Below, piece by piece: positions 61,614-64,000 of a stretch of 64,000 nucleotides of DNA. How positions within the stretch are numbered: position 1 is the stretch's first letter; each line of letters begins with the position of its first letter. The stretch spans positions 1 to 64,000 of the forward strand of contig NZ_AUAX01000002.1 in NCBI RefSeq assembly GCF_000428945.1. Reading direction: 5' to 3'. This DNA comes from Hamadaea tsunoensis DSM 44101. Lineage in GTDB: Bacteria; Actinomycetota; Actinomycetes; Mycobacteriales; Micromonosporaceae. Made by a program: the position numbers and the translations under genes. The notes below the pieces were generated by a model. That model ran no database searches. It was not told the DNA's origin and was given only the letters and a program-made list of their open reading frames with translations.

Positions 61614-62867
61614 CTACGCCCGGCGGAAGGAAACAATGTCCACTTCGTTGCCTTCCGGGTCGACGAGAGTGCAGCACTCCGGAGCATTCTCGTTGACGAT
61701 CCGGCCCCCGGCTGCCACAGCCGCATCGATGCGGGCTTGGGCCTGATCGTCAGGGACGAAGAGCTCGAGGTGGACACGGTTGCGATGCTGCCGCCGGTCC
61801 GTGTCCGACGCGTCCATCGACTGGAAGAACAGGACCGGATTGAGCCGCCGTGGATCGTAGATGTCGGTCACGGATGCGCGAACGTCGTGCTGGTAGCCGA
61901 GTACGGACGTCCAGAAGGCTCGCAGCATGGGAACGTCGACCGCGTCCATTCCGAGCTGGACGAAGCGCGGACGCGTTGCGTCCGCAGACAGCCCCAGGTT
62001 TCGGGCTGCGGTCTGGATCCGGCCGGCCAGGTCCACGAACCGGCTGGTGGCAGACCCCTCCCCGTCCTCCCACTGGTCCTTCCCGCTGTCGATCGTGACA
62101 CCGTCGGGCCGCAGGTCCACCATCAACGGCAAGCCTGCGTCGTCGGCCAGGCCCGCGACAGCCGACGCGAGTTCACCCGCTCGGGCAGGCGAATCGGCGG
62201 CGTAGAACGCCATCGCGCCGAACAGCACTTGCCAGTCGGCGGTCTCCGGCCCTTCCGACAGCATGTCACCGGGAACCAGATCGACCACGTTCCCGTCGTC
62301 GTCGGCGAGCGCGACCCCGTACGCGCCGAACGGCTGCTGTCCGACCGCGGCCCTGACTGCTTCCACCGCGTCCGACGCGCGGACCACGTCGACATGGATC
62401 CGATCGCGTAGCGGCCGGGGCCGGCTCTTGTGGAACGAGAACACGGGATCTCGTCGCGACGGATCCCCGATCCGGCTGGCACCGACGGGCTCGTAAGCGA
62501 GCACAGTCTGCCAGAACGACACGAGCGACGGCTCGTTCCCGGACTCGATCACGAGCCGCACGGTCTGGAGTACCGACGGGTTCGCAGCCAAACCCAGGTC
62601 GTTGGCTGCCGCCGAGATCGAACACGCGAGCTCAACCTCGGCTCGGGTCAGATCCCCCACCGGGGCGATCCGCACGCGTACCCCGCCGGGTCGCAGGTCC
62701 AGGTCCGGCAGACCGGTGGTTGCCGTCAGCCCGGCGATGCGGCGGACGAGTGCTGCACCTGCGGTCATCGACGGCGCATCGAACCAGGCACTGGCGCCGG
62801 TGTCCAGGACGCGCCAGTCCCCGACACCATCGGCTTGCTGGAACTCGGTCATTGTGACTCGATCCAT
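61614..62867 (-). CDS. duplicated pterin dehydratase-like / VOC (glyoxalase) domain protein
   Basis: This 417-residue protein consists of two copies of a unit. Each has a domain resembling 4a-hydroxytetrahydrobiopterin dehydratase (residues ~16-95 and ~208-300; LTRAEVELACSISAAANDLG, RFVDLAGRIQTAARNLGLSA). A VOC/glyoxalase domain follows in each (~100-205 and ~300-417; FHKSRPRPLRDRIHVDVV, NRVHLELFVPDDQAQARI, CTLVDPEGNEVDIVSF). The dehydratase HHP signature is absent from both, so that part may only bind ligand. VOC metal positions (His, Glu) are partly kept. GAAGGGA lies 6 bases before ATG 62867. Confidence 0.87.
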   Translation of the reverse strand: MDRVTMTEFQQADGVGDWRVLDTGASAWFDAPSMTAGAALVRRIAGLTATTGLPDLDLRPGGVRVRIAPVGDLTRAEVELACSISAAANDLGLAANPSVLQTVRLVIESGNEPSLVSFWQTVLAYEPVGASRIGDPSRRDPVFSFHKSRPRPLRDRIHVDVVRASDAVEAVRAAVGQQPFGAYGVALADDDGNVVDLVPGDMLSEGPETADWQVLFGAMAFYAADSPARAGELASAVAGLADDAGLPLMVDLRPDGVTIDSGKDQWEDGEGSATSRFVDLAGRIQTAARNLGLSADATRPRFVQLGMDAVDVPMLRAFWTSVLGYQHDVRASVTDIYDPRRLNPVLFFQSMDASDTDRRQHRNRVHLELFVPDDQAQARIDAAVAAGGRIVNENAPECCTLVDPEGNEVDIVSFRRA

Positions 62868-62984
62868 CGGCTTCCCTTCAACGTCCGGCCCGCGACACCA
62901 GCACCGCCTCGCATCGCGATGCGCCGATCCGCGAGGTCGGCAACGGCGCCTCAGGCATCGAGGGTAAGCCCCGGCCGTCGATTC

Positions 62985-63000
62985 ACAGACGTCCGTCTGT
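62985..63000. promoter_or_regulatory. TetR-type operator candidate
   Basis: ACAGACG-TC-CGTCTGT is a perfect 7-bp inverted repeat 118 bases upstream of the VOC gene start. The compact two-base centre suits a dimeric repressor. Confidence 0.45.
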
Positions 63001-63083
63001 CGGCGTACGCGGATTCATGCGTGGCCGACGGCGTACGACCAGTGAGATCGTGAGCGTCCCAGCGCTCTGACCGGAGCCTCGCC

Positions 63084-63117
63084 CGATCGCCCGGCGCGTC
63101 ACAGCGCCGGGCGATCG
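63084..63117 (-). terminator. perfect 14-bp hairpin
   Basis: CGATCGCCCGGCGC and GCGCCGGGCGATCG pair around GTCACA, 130 bases past the XRE-like gene stop. Very stable; no U tract. Confidence 0.65.
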
Positions 63118-63246
63118 GCGGCCGGCTCGACGGGAAGGACGTGCCCGCGGGCCTGGGCATGGAGGATGGCCTTGGCGGTCGGCGCGAACGATCGGCTTCG
63201 CATCAGTGCCGCACACCCGCGATCAGGCGTCAACACATGTCAATGG

Positions 63247-63495
63247 CTATTCGGCGAGGTCCATGATGGCGCGCCGCTCGGGACCGAGCAGCCCGCAGGC
63301 GTTGAGCCAGCCGTAGACGAGCCGGCCCGGGATCGGCTGGTCGCCGCCTTCGACGGCCGCGATCTCGGCGGCAGTGATGCGCAGCCGGCCCGCGAGCTGG
63401 TCGGTGGACAGCTCTGCCTGCTCCCGCTGCTGCCGCAGCAGGGCGGCGAGCTCCCGCCGCGTCGCCTCGCTGCCGTGGCCTTCGGTGTCCCCCAT
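63247..63495 (-). CDS. small XRE-like helix-turn-helix protein
   Basis: This 82-residue product contains LRQQREQAELSTDQLAGRLR and ITAAEIAAVEGGDQPIPGRL, an XRE/Cro-type HTH in which helices 2 and 3 are clear. ATG 63495 has GGGGGCG about 8 bases upstream. The frame extends upstream to 63654 but that part does not look coding. Target unknown. Confidence 0.78.
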   Translation of the reverse strand: MGDTEGHGSEATRRELAALLRQQREQAELSTDQLAGRLRITAAEIAAVEGGDQPIPGRLVYGWLNACGLLGPERRAIMDLAE

Positions 63496-63719
63496 GCCCT
63501 TCGCCCCCGTTGCCGTGCCCGTCCAGGACGCCCGGAGGAGCGGTTGCCTGCCACTGGGCGGCAATGCCCTTGGCGACACATAGTACCAACGTACGCCCGG
63601 CAATTCGACCATAACGACACTAACCATTAAGAAGCTCGCCCCGATCTCGGGCATGCCAGGCGAAGAGGGTACGCATCATCAGAAGGGCCCGGGATTCGTG
63701 TCGACGCTGCGGGCCGTAT

Positions 63720-63914
63720 CTACGAGGGGTCGGTATCCGACTGCAGGCGACCTCCGATCGCCCAGTTGTCCGTTGTGACGTCCCGCAGGACGATCCACAC
63801 CCCGGATCGGTCGCCACCGCAGGTCTCGAGGAACACATCGGTCAACTGGCGGACGAGCGCCTTCTTCTGCTCGTCGGTACGCCCGGCGCACATGTCAACG
63901 GTAATCATCGGCAT
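63720..63914 (-). CDS. 4-oxalocrotonate tautomerase family protein
   Basis: A 64-residue protein beginning MPMITVDMCAGRTDEQKKAL, with the catalytic N-terminal proline exposed after Met removal, then LVRQLTDVFLETCGG and VWIVLRDVTTDNWAIGG. Length and layout match 4-OT tautomerases, which interconvert enol and keto forms in aromatic degradation. ATG 63914 has GGAG about 10 bases upstream. It is divergent from a probable LysR gene at the window edge, a common pairing. Confidence 0.9.
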   Translation of the reverse strand: MPMITVDMCAGRTDEQKKALVRQLTDVFLETCGGDRSGVWIVLRDVTTDNWAIGGRLQSDTDPS

Positions 63915-63984
63915 GACCCCATGCTCCATCGAGCGATAGGAAAGGTCCAGTTGCAGTTACTTCGCAAGATCGTAGGATTTGCTT

Positions 63985-64000
63985 ATGCTTGACCTACGGC
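63985..64000 (+). CDS. probable LysR family regulator (first codons only)
   Basis: ATG 63985 reads M-L-D-L-R before the window ends. This is a very common LysR N-terminus, and a LysR gene divergent from a tautomerase would be typical. Only five codons are visible, so this is a guess from start pattern and context. Confidence 0.35.

Larger units (their letters stand above)
62868..63246. other. 379-base intergenic region with two palindromes, no gene supported
   Basis: It separates the VOC gene (reading leftward) from the end of a small XRE-like gene. A palindrome sits at 62985-63000 and a strong hairpin at 63084-63117, described separately. Frames on both strands are short and not protein-like. 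Confidence 0.5.

Noticed and set aside
63496-63654. Longer N-terminus for the XRE-like protein
   Set aside because: The added residues (ELPGVRWYYVSPRALPPSGR) do not resemble an HTH extension, and a ribosome-like site fits ATG 63495 instead.

Overview
This is a 64 kb window of very GC-rich actinobacterial chromosome. GTG starts are frequent. Cotranscribed genes often overlap by ATGA, GTGA or TGATG. Several genes carry a TANNNT -10 box 6-8 bases before the start codon, as in leaderless mRNAs. The F420-type LLM oxidoreductase, the many PP2C/STAS/HATPase regulators and the secreted carbohydrate-active proteins fit a filamentous actinomycete. The hexamer GTACGC is common here, which makes me think of Micromonosporaceae (Actinoplanes/Micromonospora-like). 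That assignment is inference; there is no rRNA or marker gene in the window.

Layout. 1-414: tail of a GH62 arabinofuranosidase. 485-1861: PP2C phosphatase, divergent from a six-gene Asp23/AmaP envelope-stress operon (2000-4591) behind a sigma-B-like promoter. 4703-5285: conserved gene split by a one-base frameshift. 5323-7084: nicotinamide riboside salvage (nadR-like, pnuC). 7199-7795: TPR-like protein. 7994-19802: five overlapping genes (DUF4132-like, a 1577-residue protein, MoxR AAA+, DUF5682-VWA fusion, SWIM zinc finger) forming one MoxR-VWA type system. 19870-22398: adenylation-carrier-membrane acyltransferase fusion. 22496-31058: conflict-type genes (KAP NTPase with N-terminal HTH, conserved hypothetical, TPR protein plus CHAT protease, divergent SEFIR protein). 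31276-35748: four-gene signalling cassette (PAS/GAF-PP2C, B12-binding sensor, MEDS-STAS, MEDS-HATPase). 35890-42390: a 2166-residue secreted RHS/YD-repeat protein. 42494-46402: secreted DUF1996 protein, discoidin/beta-helix protein and a lipoprotein.

46448-57821 is mostly ordinary metabolism and regulator-transporter pairs: methyltransferase, DHA2 MFS pump, MBL hydrolase/TetR, LLM oxidoreductase, MTHFR-like, FUSC transporter/MarR, SnoaL-like, GlcG/HbpS-like and glutathione-independent formaldehyde dehydrogenase. 58235-64000 holds small accessory genes: conserved hypotheticals, ATP-grasp, HAD phosphatase, a duplicated pterin dehydratase-like/VOC protein, a small XRE-like regulator, a 4-oxalocrotonate tautomerase and the probable first codons of a divergent LysR gene.

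The most system-like stretches are the MoxR-VWA operon, the CHAT/TPR-SEFIR divergent unit next to the KAP ATPase, and the B12 sensor/partner-switch cassette. The first two resemble NTPase- and protease-based conflict modules of multicellular bacteria; their function here is inferred from domains and neighbourhood only.
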